This document shows, piece after piece, positions 52,745 through 61,029 of a stretch of DNA of 64,000 nt. The position numbers were made by a program, and so were the translations under genes. Where the stretch lies: assembly GCF_000174435.1 (NCBI RefSeq), contig NZ_ACJN02000004.1, forward strand, positions 186,001 through 250,000, read 5' to 3'. The notes below the pieces were generated by a model, which saw nothing but the letters and a program-made list of their open reading frames with translations, did no database searches and was not told the DNA's origin. Origin of the DNA: Desulfonatronospira thiodismutans ASO3-1. GTDB lineage: Bacteria > Desulfobacterota > Desulfovibrionia > Desulfovibrionales > Desulfonatronovibrionaceae. Numbering within the stretch: position 1 is the first letter of the stretch; the number at the start of each line of letters is the position of its first letter.

Positions 52745-53641
52745 TTAAAACTTGTGCGAAGTGGACACCGCCTCCAGGCTGTCTTTGGCCGCCTTGTCCA
52801 CTTTAGCGGCCAGCCGGGCATGAGCATCTTTTGCCGGGGATGGTTTGCTGCTCAAAACCACGGGCGTGCCCTTTTCAGCAGCATCGATGCTGGCCGGGTC
52901 AAGGGGAATAGAGCCAAGAAAATCAATTCCGTACCTCGTCGCCAGCGCCCTGCCTCCTCCGGCCTTGAACAGGGCGATGTCTTTGCTGCAGTGTGGGCAG
53001 ACCATGCCGCTCATGTTTTCCACCAGGCCCAGGATATTGGCTTTGGCGTACTGCAGAAAGTTGACCGCCTTGCGCACATCCGCCAGGGACACTTCCTGGG
53101 GCGTGGTGACCACAATGCACAGGGCGTCGGGAATGGTCTTGAGAACCGTCATGGGCTCATCGCCGGTTCCCGGAGGCGAGTCAACCACCAGGTAGTCCAG
53201 ATCTCCCCACCGCACATTGGAGATAAACTGCCTGATAGCGGACGTCTTCATGGGGCCCTTCCAGAGTATGGCCTGGTCTGGGTCCTTCAGAAGAGATTCC
53301 ATGGACATCACCGATAGACGCTCATTGTATCTTTTGGGCTCTATAAGGCTTTGATTGCCCACCTCAAGAAGTCCGGTGATTCCAAGGAGGCGGGGCACGC
53401 TTGGACCATGAATATCCACATCAAGAAGCCCGGTCCTGTTGCCTTCAGCGGCCAGTGCAGCTGCCAGATTGACCGCTACAGAACTCTTGCCCACCCCGCC
53501 TTTGCCGCTCATAATAAAAATCTTGTACCTGATCCTGGAAAGAACGGAACTTAAGAGCTCTTCCTGTGATCTGCTCTGGCGGGAATCTGCACTGTGCCCG
53601 GCCTCGCCCGGGTTACAACCTTGTCTGCCCTCCTGGATCAT
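52745..53641 (-). CDS. Mrp/ApbC-type P-loop ATPase (Fe-S carrier family)
   Basis: 298 residues. Deviant Walker A SGKGGVGKSSVAVN, Walker B-like YLVVDSPPGTGDE, and a CPHC pair in the MVCPHCSKDIALF segment that in this family holds a bridging [4Fe-4S] cluster. Such proteins act as scaffolds or carriers in cluster assembly. The N-terminal 35 residues lack the usual MIP18/DUF59 domain. Start at 53641 behind AGGAG. Next to pcm on the same strand with a 52-bp gap. Confidence 0.92.
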   Translation of the reverse strand: MIQEGRQGCNPGEAGHSADSRQSRSQEELLSSVLSRIRYKIFIMSGKGGVGKSSVAVNLAAALAAEGNRTGLLDVDIHGPSVPRLLGITGLLEVGNQSLIEPKRYNERLSVMSMESLLKDPDQAILWKGPMKTSAIRQFISNVRWGDLDYLVVDSPPGTGDEPMTVLKTIPDALCIVVTTPQEVSLADVRKAVNFLQYAKANILGLVENMSGMVCPHCSKDIALFKAGGGRALATRYGIDFLGSIPLDPASIDAAEKGTPVVLSSKPSPAKDAHARLAAKVDKAAKDSLEAVSTSHKF

Positions 53642-53693
53642 ATCCGCCGACTCCTGAAATTATGCATTTTTCTGCAACATCCTTATTTCCCGC

Positions 53694-54338
53694 CTACCAG
53701 CCGAACTTGCCCACCAGGTCTACAAAGGCCACACTGCCCATATTTTCCCTTTTTATTTCCCCCCTGTCTTTAATAACACGCAGCAACTGCTGGTGCCTCT
53801 TGCTTTCACCCACCGGTATGACCAGTATTCCGGGATCATCAAGCTGTTCCATCAAAGGGGCGGGCACCTCAGGCCCTCCTGCGGTCACCAGGATACGGTC
53901 GAAAGGGGCCTGTTCGGGCCATCCTGCTGTCCCGTCATCCAGCTTGGTTTTCACATATAAATATTTCAGCTGGTTGAAACGCTGTCTGGCTGCCTGATAA
54001 AGGGCCTTGATCCTTTCCACAGTATAGACATCTGCTCCCATCTCCGCAAGGACTGCAGCCTGGTAGCCCGATCCGGTGCCGATTTCCAGCACCTTCATTC
54101 CCGGCTTCACCTCGAGCATGGCGCTCATCATGGCCACCACGTAGGGCTGGGATATAGTCTGCCCATGGCCGATGGGCAGGGGATGGTCCGCATATGCCTG
54201 CGCCTGCAGGGCCTCGTCCACAAACATATGCCTGGGAACCCTGCGCATGGCCCGCAGCACTTCTTCATCCTTGATTCCACGGGCCTCTATCTGTTCCCGG
54301 ACCATCTTTTCCCGGACTCTTTTAGGATCAACGCTCAA
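53694..54338 (-). CDS. pcm: protein-L-isoaspartate O-methyltransferase
   Basis: 214 residues. Repairs isoaspartyl damage using SAM. Motif [20 protein letters not shown] and the substrate loop [15 protein letters not shown] are intact. The frame allows a TTG at 54338 (no clear ribosome binding site) or an ATG at 54305 ([11 protein letters not shown]); I give the longer one. The element B3 lies only 29 bp upstream, so its 5' region has been remodelled. Confidence 0.93.
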   Translation of the reverse strand: MSVDPKRVREKMVREQIEARGIKDEEVLRAMRRVPRHMFVDEALQAQAYADHPLPIGHGQTISQPYVVAMMSAMLEVKPGMKVLEIGTGSGYQAAVLAEMGADVYTVERIKALYQAARQRFNQLKYLYVKTKLDDGTAGWPEQAPFDRILVTAGGPEVPAPLMEQLDDPGILVIPVGESKRHQQLLRVIKDRGEIKRENMGSVAFVDLVGKFGW

Positions 54339-54367
54339 TTTCTACACCACCGGACAGCAGTTTAATC

Positions 54368-54540
54368 GTAACCATTCAGGGGGCAGAGACCGGCCAGGGG
54401 GACAGTCCCCGCGACACTTTTACTGCCAATATGAAAAGTACAGACGCAAAATTTTGTGAAGCTTCATAATCATAACTTAGCGGGGGCAGTCCCCTGGCCT
54501 TGTGCCATCAGCCACCAACGAGGTCCCCCTGAATGGTTAC
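54368..54540. mobile_element. family B MITE-like element, copy B3
   Basis: 173 bp with ends GTAACCATTCAGGGGG and inverted CCCCCTGAATGGTTAC. Flanks GTTTAATC (54360-54367) and GATTAATC (54541-54548) form an 8-bp duplication with one mismatch. Inner arms GGGGGACAGTCCCC and GGGGGCAGTCCCC lie near each end, around an A/T-rich centre. Inserted between pcm and its likely promoter. Confidence 0.85.
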
Positions 54541-54732
54541 GATTAATCAGTTTCGCACTACCTGCAACCAGAAAACCGCGGGAACCAGGTCTGTCTTCAT
54601 AAAAAGTTTTTCAACCTCTGTCCATTTATAATTTCTGGATACCTGGCAGGCAGATGCGTGTCCCCTGAAACAACCGCCTGAAACAACTGATTCATACGGT
54701 TCAAGAGGACTGTCCCAGGCCCGAGAGATTGT

Positions 54733-54762
54733 TTGACTATCGCACGGGGCAAAGGTAATGAT
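54733..54762 (+). promoter_or_regulatory. possible promoter of the CBS-domain gene
   Basis: TTGACT (5 of 6) and AATGAT (4 of 6) with an 18-bp spacer; the mRNA leader would be about 60 bases. Inferred from pattern only. Confidence 0.3.
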
Positions 54763-54831
54763 ATTTCCGGGAAAAGGCAAAGTGACCTCGAGGATAAACG
54801 GCTGCAAAATAAAGAGTCAAGGCAGGAATTT

Positions 54832-55272
54832 ATGCTTACTGTAAAGGATCTCATGACCCGGGACATTTTTACTCTGCAGGCAACGGACAACCTGGCCCTG
54901 GCCAGGTCTCTCATGGACCTGGCGCGCATCAGGCATATACCCATTGTGGATCATGACATGTGTTTTACAGGTCTGATCACCCACCGTGATATACTTTCAG
55001 CCACTGTTTCCAAACTGGCAGGAGTGGACTCTCAGACCCAGGAAGAGCTGGATATGGGTATTCCGGTTCAGGAAATCATGAACACCAGGGTCAAGACCAT
55101 TCACCCCGATGACAACCTCAGGGATGCCGCAAGCTTGCTCCTGGAGCACAAGTACGGCTGCCTGCCGGTGGTGATGGATGATAAACTGGTGGGTATCCTC
55201 ACTGAGGCAGACTTCCTGAGCCTGACCATAAGCCTCATGGACGCCCTGGGCGAGGATCATGAGCTGCCCTGA
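54832..55272 (+). CDS. two-CBS-domain protein
   Basis: 146 residues made of two CBS motifs (about 1-62 and 78-140), beginning MLTVKDLMTRDIFTLQATDN. CBS pairs bind adenosine nucleotides and act as energy or ligand sensors. No other domain is present, so it may work in trans. The start at 54832 follows AGGA and is preferred to the upstream in-frame ATG at 54733, which lies in the promoter region. Convergent with wrbA. Confidence 0.92.
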   Translation: MLTVKDLMTRDIFTLQATDNLALARSLMDLARIRHIPIVDHDMCFTGLITHRDILSATVSKLAGVDSQTQEELDMGIPVQEIMNTRVKTIHPDDNLRDAASLLLEHKYGCLPVVMDDKLVGILTEADFLSLTISLMDALGEDHELP

Positions 55273-55299
55273 AATCAGCCCGGGCATGCCGGGAAAGGA

Positions 55300-55908
55300 T
55301 CAGGCCAGCCTGGCCGCAATGCCGGCTACATGCCCGCCCTGAAACATGGCTGCGTCCAGTTCGTTTTGACTGGGCATCCGCGAACCATCGCTGTCTGCGA
55401 TAGTAGATGCTCCGTAAGGTGATCCGCCGGTGACTTCCTGAGTGCCCATCTGCCCCTGGAAGGTATACGGCAGTCCAACCACAACCATGCCGTGATGCAG
55501 AAGGGTAGTGTGAAAACTGAGCAGGGTGGACTCCTGCCCGCCATGCTGAGTGGCGCTGCTGGTGAAAACACTTCCAGCCTTGCCCACCAGAGCACCCCTG
55601 GCCCACAGACTCCCGGTACCGTCCAGAAACTGGCGCATCTGCCCGCACATATTTCCAAATCGAGTGGGCGTCCCGAATATGATGCCCTGGGCTTCTTCCA
55701 GCTCCTCCACCGTACATACCGGTATATCCTGCATCTCTTTTGCGGCTTCGAGGGCTCCCATTTTTTCCAGGATGTCGCTGCTCAAGGTTTCAGGCACCCT
55801 TCTAAGATCAACCCGGGCTCCGGCAACCCTGGATGCCCCCTGGGCCGCGGCCCGGGCCATAGCCAGAACATGGCCGTACATGGAATAAAAAACAACTTTT
55901 ATAATCAT
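55300..55908 (-). CDS. wrbA: WrbA-type NAD(P)H:quinone oxidoreductase
   Basis: 202 residues. Flavodoxin-like fold binding FMN; reduces quinones by two electrons. Family motifs seen: [12 protein letters not shown] (phosphate loop), [33 protein letters not shown] and GGSPYGAST. Its ATG overlaps the stop of the coiled-coil gene by 4 bp, so it is the third gene of the parA operon. Confidence 0.95.
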   Translation of the reverse strand: MIIKVVFYSMYGHVLAMARAAAQGASRVAGARVDLRRVPETLSSDILEKMGALEAAKEMQDIPVCTVEELEEAQGIIFGTPTRFGNMCGQMRQFLDGTGSLWARGALVGKAGSVFTSSATQHGGQESTLLSFHTTLLHHGMVVVGLPYTFQGQMGTQEVTGGSPYGASTIADSDGSRMPSQNELDAAMFQGGHVAGIAARLA

Positions 55909-57323
55909 TTCTTTTCACCTTTTTTAAATCCCAGGGATGCGAGTATCTTTTCCCATACGCCCGGGTTGTGCCTTGGCTGCTGCAGATAATTAAGCCCCAT
56001 CCATACGCCGTGAGAAGCCGCCATCTGAAAATCTTTTCTGGCTGCAAATTCCTTGCCCTGCTTCAGCAGCACCACTCCGCGATTGTGATAGGCTTCGCCG
56101 AAATCTGGCTTTAGATTGACTGCTGTGCTGAAATCGTTCAGGGATTCCTGCATCCTGTATTCGTCCATGTTGGCAAGACCCCGGTCATTGTGCAGTTCGG
56201 CCCGCTCCGGGTCTTTTTCAATGGCTGCTGTCAAAAACTCTATGGCCTGCTGCGGCGCAACGTAGCTTACCCCGTTCCACAATTTGTCAGCTTTGTTTCT
56301 CCAGTCGTTTGCAGACATTTTCCCTCCGCTTTCCTCTTGTATACTTTTATCCTCGCCTATCTTGTTCATCTTCTCAACCTTGTCCAGAAGTTCCTTTTTT
56401 TCGCCTTCAAGGCCTTTGTTATGCTGCTCCAGGCGCGAAATCTTTTCCTGCAGCTCCACTGCATTCTCTTTCAGGGACTGCACTTCCTCGGTCAGTTTGC
56501 CTTTTTCTCCGGCCTCCTGCTCCAATCTCTTTTCTTTTTCCTGCAGCTTCTCTTCCAGTTCTTTTTGGATCCGGGCGTTACTGTCAACCTCTGACTTGAG
56601 TTCCAGCAACTGCTGATCCTTGTCTTTTATTTCCTGATCCAGGATTTCATCTCTGGCTTTGAGCTTTTCTTCCAGTTCTTTCCGGGCCTGGGCATTACTG
56701 TCAACCTCAGACTTAAGCTCCTGTATCTGCTGATCCTTGTCCTTTATTGCCTGCTCCAGGTCTTTATCTCTGGCTCTTAGTTTCTCTTCCAGCTCTTCCC
56801 GGGCCTGAATGTTTCTGTCCAGTTCTGCCTTCAGCTCCTTTTCCCTGTTCTGGTGCTGGGACAAAAGCATGACTTTGCTGGACAGATCGTCTTCCAGTCC
56901 TTCCTTCTGAGAGCGGAGCTGTTCCAGCTCATTGTCTTTTTCCTTCTTGTCCTGCAAGGCCTGGTCAAGCCGGGCCTGGATATAAAAGTAGTCCCGCTCC
57001 AGACGCTCCATCTCCTGCACAAGATTCTGCATGCGCTCCATGATCTGGGCTTTGGTTTCCTTAGAGCCGGGCATTTTTTTGGGATCATACCCTTCTGCCA
57101 AAGCCTCGTCCTGAGAATCTTCGCTTTGATCCTGCCGGGACTTTTTTTCTTCCTGTTCTTCTTTGCTTAAAGGAACACTCTCTCCCTGGGAGATGCCGAT
57201 CTCTCTTTTCAGACTGCTTTCCACCTGGTCACTCAAGAGACTTTTCAGTGCCTGTCCGCTTTCATTCTGAAACCTTTTTTTCTTACTCTGTCTGTTCTGC
57301 TTGCTTTGCTTCTGCTTGGCCAT
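55905..57323 (-). CDS. coiled-coil and TPR protein, putative ParA partner
   Basis: 472 residues, not a family I can name. The N terminus (1-20) is very basic and could bind DNA or ParA. Residues 95-320 are a long coiled coil. Within it, 168-284 are three tandem 39-residue repeats (each starting like [15 protein letters not shown]). Residues 338-440 hold TPR-like helices ([42 protein letters not shown] lies in 376-417). No signal peptide or membrane segment. It follows parA by 66 bp and overlaps wrbA. Basic tail plus coiled coil resembles adaptors that stimulate ParA-type ATPases; this is inference. Confidence 0.85.
   Translation of the reverse strand: MAKQKQSKQNRQSKKKRFQNESGQALKSLLSDQVESSLKREIGISQGESVPLSKEEQEEKKSRQDQSEDSQDEALAEGYDPKKMPGSKETKAQIMERMQNLVQEMERLERDYFYIQARLDQALQDKKEKDNELEQLRSQKEGLEDDLSSKVMLLSQHQNREKELKAELDRNIQAREELEEKLRARDKDLEQAIKDKDQQIQELKSEVDSNAQARKELEEKLKARDEILDQEIKDKDQQLLELKSEVDSNARIQKELEEKLQEKEKRLEQEAGEKGKLTEEVQSLKENAVELQEKISRLEQHNKGLEGEKKELLDKVEKMNKIGEDKSIQEESGGKMSANDWRNKADKLWNGVSYVAPQQAIEFLTAAIEKDPERAELHNDRGLANMDEYRMQESLNDFSTAVNLKPDFGEAYHNRGVVLLKQGKEFAARKDFQMAASHGVWMGLNYLQQPRHNPGVWEKILASLGFKKGEKK
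56472..56822 (-). repeat. three tandem 117-bp coding repeats
   Basis: The DNA for residues 168-284 of the coiled-coil protein consists of three 117-bp units. The first two are most alike (39-residue units ending [12 protein letters not shown] and [12 protein letters not shown]) and the third has diverged. The copy number could change by recombination. Confidence 0.8.
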
Positions 57324-57389
57324 AACACTTCCTTGGAGTAGGTTGATCCTGTCTTTTATTTTTATCTGACTGTGGCAAAAGCCCTGGCT

Positions 57390-58190
57390 TTAATGCTTTT
57401 GCATCTGATCCAGCCTGGCCACCATTTCCCGGGCAAAGGCCATATAATCCAGGCATCCTGCTGACCTTGGCTCCATATCACACACGCACCTGTTGCTCAG
57501 ATTGGCCTTGTTGATGGCTGTATTCCTCCGGACAACACTTTTGAAAAGCAGGTCCTGAAAATATTGCTCAATGGCTTCGCGTACGGTTTTGCCTGCTGTA
57601 GTCCGCCCGTCGAACATGGTAATCAGGGCACCCAGCAGTCGGATGCCGGAGTTGCTGTCCTCCCGGATGGCCTCCATGGCCTGCATGAGATGTCCCACGC
57701 CCTGCAGGGCATATACTGATTCACCTTCTATGGGAAGTATGTAATAGTCGGAAGCGGCAATGGCGTTGGTTATAAGGGCTCCTTCTATCTGCGGGGGGCA
57801 GTCCACAAGGATATAATCGTGTTTGCGGCCCGTTTCTGCAAGCTCTGCAAGCCTGTTTTTCAGGCCGAAAATGCGCTTGGCGGAGTTGGCAGGCAGCCCT
57901 GCCACAAGGGAGTAGGTATTCAGGTTGGCCGGGATGAGGTCAACATTGTAAGGGGTGTGCACCAGGCACTTTTCAGTGGCAAGATCCCGGTCAGCCAGAA
58001 GGTTGCCCACGGAATATTCGTGTTCAAATGGATTGCTGCGGCTCAGGGTCAAGGTGGAGTTGCCCTGCGGGTCGAGGTCGACAACCAGCACTTTGTATCC
58101 CTGCAGAACAAGGATATGGGCCGTATTGACCACGCTGGTGGTCTTTCCTACGCCCCCTTTGTAGTTGGAAAAGGAAATCACCCTGCTCAT
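57390..58190 (-). CDS. ParA/MinD-superfamily ATPase without ParB
   Basis: 266 residues. Deviant Walker A NYKGGVGKTTSVVN, Walker A' VLVVDLDPQGNSTL, Walker B YILVDCPPQIEG. These ATPases form DNA-bound gradients that position cargo such as chromosomes, plasmids, chemoreceptor arrays or carboxysomes. No ParB and no parS-like repeats are near. The next gene is a coiled-coil/TPR protein instead, so this is an orphan ParA with its own adaptor. It is not clearly plasmid-like, since its neighbours are housekeeping genes. Confidence 0.93.
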   Translation of the reverse strand: MSRVISFSNYKGGVGKTTSVVNTAHILVLQGYKVLVVDLDPQGNSTLTLSRSNPFEHEYSVGNLLADRDLATEKCLVHTPYNVDLIPANLNTYSLVAGLPANSAKRIFGLKNRLAELAETGRKHDYILVDCPPQIEGALITNAIAASDYYILPIEGESVYALQGVGHLMQAMEAIREDSNSGIRLLGALITMFDGRTTAGKTVREAIEQYFQDLLFKSVVRRNTAINKANLSNRCVCDMEPRSAGCLDYMAFAREMVARLDQMQKH

Positions 58191-58365
58191 AGATTATTAA
58201 CCGGCACGTAAGGGCAGGCCTGCTGAACAAACCCGGCTACAGAATTTTTAAAAGTAAATTAGTCCATACATAAGCGCAACCTGCCTGTTTAGTCAATGCC
58301 TGACAGGGTGGAAACATAGGAAATATAGCTGCAAAAAGCAAAAACGCGCAGGACTGGAAACACTT

Positions 58366-58387
58366 CCTTTTTGCAGATGCCTCTTGA
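58366..58387. repeat. family D repeat arm, copy 1
   Basis: CCTTTTTGCAGATGCCTCTT plus GA matches 20 of 22 bases at 62729-62750. A shorter inverted TGCAAAAAG lies upstream near 58331. It lies 31 bp before the start of the NlpC/P60 gene. Confidence 0.5.
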
Positions 58388-58418
58388 CACTGACTGTAAA
58401 ATCGGAAAAAAATCCAGC

Positions 58419-59174
58419 ATGCTGAAACAGCTTCCTGGTATTCTCAACCTGCTGCTGATATTTGTCCTGCTTTGCGCCTGCGCGCCGAGGGAACCTGCAC
58501 CGGATCATCCTCCACCGAAAAAAAAGCTGGACAGTATGCAGTACAGCATCCAGGCCGGAGCGTTTTCTGTTCTGGACAATGCTGTATCCCTTATGGAAAA
58601 CCTGAAGCAGCAGGGTCTGGAAGCCTATTACTTTAAGGACGAAGACGGTCTGTATAAAGTCCGTGTGGGCAATTTTTCAGACTTCCAGCAGGCAGGACAA
58701 AAGGCCCAGGACCTCAGGAGACAGGGTGTATTGCAGGAATACTTTGTTGTGGATCCACAAAGCTATCCTTCAGCCCGGGCAGTTGAAAAAGGCACCGACT
58801 ACGTCCGCAGCCGGCTGGTGGAGACAGCCCGGGAGTTCATCGGTGTGCCTTACAAGTGGGGAGGGTCGTCCCCGGATTCCGGGTTTGACTGCAGCGGACT
58901 GACCATGGTGGTTTACCGCCACAACGGCCTGGATCTTCCCAGGGTGGCAGCCAGGCAGTACCAGGCAGGCACCCCTGTACCCCGGGACTCCCTGCAAAAG
59001 GGAGACCTGATATTCTTCGACACCCGGGACAAGGGCAAGGTGACCCATGTTGGCATCTATATCGGTAACGGCCGATTCATTCACGCCCCTTCCAGCGGGC
59101 GCGACGTCACCAGGGCCAGCCTTTCTTCTCCCTATTTCCGCAACCGTTACCTGGGAGCCAGGTCTTATCTATAG
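58419..59174 (+). CDS. SPOR and NlpC/P60 domain lipoprotein
   Basis: 251 residues from the ATG at 58419 (MLKQLPGILNLLLIFVLLCACAP). Signal peptide with lipobox LLCAC, so it should be a lipoprotein. A SPOR domain (about residues 40-110) binds denuded septal glycan. The C-terminal NlpC/P60 peptidase has the catalytic Cys in FDCSGLTMVVY and His in THVGIYIGNG. Likely a cell-wall endopeptidase acting at division sites. An in-frame start at 58371 is possible but would lengthen the signal peptide. Divergent from parA. Confidence 0.92.
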   Translation: MLKQLPGILNLLLIFVLLCACAPREPAPDHPPPKKKLDSMQYSIQAGAFSVLDNAVSLMENLKQQGLEAYYFKDEDGLYKVRVGNFSDFQQAGQKAQDLRRQGVLQEYFVVDPQSYPSARAVEKGTDYVRSRLVETAREFIGVPYKWGGSSPDSGFDCSGLTMVVYRHNGLDLPRVAARQYQAGTPVPRDSLQKGDLIFFDTRDKGKVTHVGIYIGNGRFIHAPSSGRDVTRASLSSPYFRNRYLGARSYL

Positions 59175-59207
59175 AGCAACTGACTGCCCTCTTTAGGCTT
59201 ACTCCTG

Positions 59208-59262
59208 AAACCCTGCCTGCCCCCTTAAGCAACGCTGAAAGCGTTCCTGTGGAGCAGGGTTT
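59208..59262 (+). repeat. nested hairpin after the NlpC/P60 gene
   Basis: Outer stem AAACCCTGC (59208-59216) / GCAGGGTTT (59254-59262), inner stem AACGCT (59231-59236) / AGCGTT (59240-59245). It lies 33 bp after the stop codon. No U run follows, so a termination role is uncertain. Confidence 0.45.
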
Positions 59263-59288
59263 AAGTGGGGTCATAAAAAACAAGAAAT

Positions 59289-59375
59289 AGTTATCAGTTA
59301 ATAGTTAATTGCTGAAGAACAAAAGCCAAAATTAACTGACTTACCCCATTAACAATTAACAAATAACAGATAACT
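59289..59375. repeat. A/T-rich imperfect inverted repeat (family C)
   Basis: AGTTATCAGTTAATAGTTAATT at 59289-59310 and its near complement at 59354-59375; over 23 bases 20 match. Single copy in this window. It could be a small palindromic repeat or a remnant of a mobile element. Confidence 0.6.
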
Positions 59376-59424
59376 GGGATGCGGGCAAAGCCTGCCTTAG
59401 TGTAATAAAAGGCAATACATTTTC

Positions 59425-60873
59425 ATGTCCCCTCACAATCTTCATCATCCATTTTCAGGCTCCCATGCCCCGTGCAGCCCTGCCGCCCACAGCCTTTCCA
59501 GCCTTCCTGACCATCCGGAAATAGCCGCGGCCTTAGATGTAATACGCATCATGAAAACTCTGGGCTTCACTGCTCTCATGGTTGGCGGAGCAGTCCGGGA
59601 CATTCTCCTTGAACGCCCGGTCAGGGACGTGGACCTGGCCTCGGATATGCCTTTAGAGAGCCTGCGTAAACATTTCAGGGCCTTTGAGACAGGCAGGAGC
59701 CGCCTTTTTCATACCCTGTGCATAGTCCATCAGGGGCAGCATCTGGAAACCACTCTTTTCAGAACAAAACATTCTCTGCCCGCTGAAAGACCAGACCAGG
59801 AAGATACAAAGCACAGCCTGTTTTTACAGGACGCCCGGCACCGGGATTTCACCATAAACGCCATGGCCCTGGATGAACAGCTGGACCTGCTGGATCCCTT
59901 CCACGGCAAAAAGGATCTGGACCGGGGACTGATCCGGGCGGTGGAAAATCCCCGGGAACGTATAACCGAAGACCCCCTGCGCATGCTCAGGGCGGCTCGC
60001 CTTGCCTGTGAACTGGATTTTGAAATAGAGGAGAAAACAGCTCTGAGCATATCCGGGTTGGCCCGGGATATATCCGACGTGGCCCCGGAAAGGCTGGGGC
60101 GGGAAATACTGAAAATGGCCTCCCTGAGCGGACCGCGGTTCGCAAGAGGCATCAGGCTCCTGGACCGGCTGGGGCTGCTGCCGGTCGTGCTGCCCGAGGT
60201 TGACGCCCTCAAGGGACTCTACCATGACCCCAGGCATCATCCGGAAGGTGATGTATTCATACACACACTAAGAGCCATCCAGTGCAATGACCTTGCTCAT
60301 GACTCCCTGAATATGGCTTTGCTGGCCCATGACCTGGGCAAGACGGACATTGCCGCCCGGCACCCCGGCACGGGCTTCTACCGCGGTCATGACCGCGCCG
60401 CGGAATATATAATCCGGCAAATGGGCCAAAGGCTGAGGCTTCCAGGGAGGATAACCAGGGCCATGCAGGCAGTGGCTGCTAACCACATGCGCATGCATGG
60501 TCTTGATGAAATGCGGCCATCGAAAATCCTGGAGATGGTTGAGCACCCCCACTGGGCCCTTCTGGCCAGGGCCTCCGTCTGCGATCATGCAGCCCGGGGG
60601 AAAGAGCACGGGAAGTTACAGCAGAAAAAAATTGCGCTTGCCCTGAAAAAAATCAGGCCCTTGCTGAATGAAGCCACCGGGAAAACCAGGCCGGTTATAA
60701 CCGGCAACCAGGTCATGCAGGCCGCCGGGATCCCCCCGGGGCCCATGGTGGGAAGGATTATCCGGGAAACCACAGCCTGGGCCAGGGACAACGGTATACA
60801 GGATCAAAACCTGATACTTGATTACGCCAGAAATCTGGCCCAGGAACTACAAAAGGAAAACACCCGCTCCTGA
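59425..60873 (+). CDS. class II tRNA nucleotidyltransferase / poly(A) polymerase with HD domain
   Basis: 482 residues. Catalytic head VGGAVRDILLERPVRDVDLASD with its two aspartates (about residues 53-74), HRDFTINAMALD, and the EDPLRMLRAARL nucleotide-selection region. An HD domain follows (LLAHDLGKTDIAARH; FYRGHDRAAEY). The HD domain and general build favour a CCA-adding or repair enzyme over PcnB, but the two are hard to tell apart by eye. The first 35 residues are not conserved, and the ribosome binding site at 59425 is weak. Confidence 0.85.
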   Translation: MSPHNLHHPFSGSHAPCSPAAHSLSSLPDHPEIAAALDVIRIMKTLGFTALMVGGAVRDILLERPVRDVDLASDMPLESLRKHFRAFETGRSRLFHTLCIVHQGQHLETTLFRTKHSLPAERPDQEDTKHSLFLQDARHRDFTINAMALDEQLDLLDPFHGKKDLDRGLIRAVENPRERITEDPLRMLRAARLACELDFEIEEKTALSISGLARDISDVAPERLGREILKMASLSGPRFARGIRLLDRLGLLPVVLPEVDALKGLYHDPRHHPEGDVFIHTLRAIQCNDLAHDSLNMALLAHDLGKTDIAARHPGTGFYRGHDRAAEYIIRQMGQRLRLPGRITRAMQAVAANHMRMHGLDEMRPSKILEMVEHPHWALLARASVCDHAARGKEHGKLQQKKIALALKKIRPLLNEATGKTRPVITGNQVMQAAGIPPGPMVGRIIRETTAWARDNGIQDQNLILDYARNLAQELQKENTRS

Positions 60874-60895
60874 AAGACTCAAACCCAACACCCCA

Positions 60896-61015
60896 GAATC
60901 CCTGAATCCCCAAATCCCCTAATCCCCAAATCCCCAAATCCCTAAATCCCTGAATCCCTAAATCCCTGAATCCCCAAATCCCCAAATACCTAAATCCCTG
61001 AATCCCTGAATCTCA
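60896..61015. repeat. 8-bp tandem repeat, 15 units
   Basis: Fifteen consecutive 8-bp units of the form (G/A/T)AATCCC(C/T), the last two slightly changed, between the convergent ends of the nucleotidyltransferase and UbiB-like genes. The same unit occurs at 52695-52735. On the minus strand it gives an open frame reading GFRDLGIW repeatedly; that frame has no start signals and is not a gene. Confidence 0.9.
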
Positions 61016-61029
61016 GTAAAAGTAAATCG

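Larger units (their letters stand above)
54339..54831. other. 493-bp divergent region between pcm and the CBS gene
   Basis: Most of its left half is the family B element B3 (54368-54540). The right half holds a candidate promoter for the CBS gene (TTGACT at 54733-54738, 18-bp spacer, AATGAT at 54757-54762). I see no gene. Confidence 0.6.

Noticed and set aside
55279-55293. CCCGGGCATGCCGGG palindrome between the CBS and wrbA genes as a terminator
   Set aside because: No U run on either strand; left out of the feature list.
57390-58190. ParA as a sign of an integrated plasmid or genomic island
   Set aside because: No integrase, replication gene or tRNA-site duplication nearby, and neighbours are chromosomal housekeeping genes.
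60758-60985. Minus-strand open frame with repeated GFRDLGIW
   Set aside because: It is only the translation of the 8-bp AATCCC array and the end of the nucleotidyltransferase gene; no ribosome binding site.
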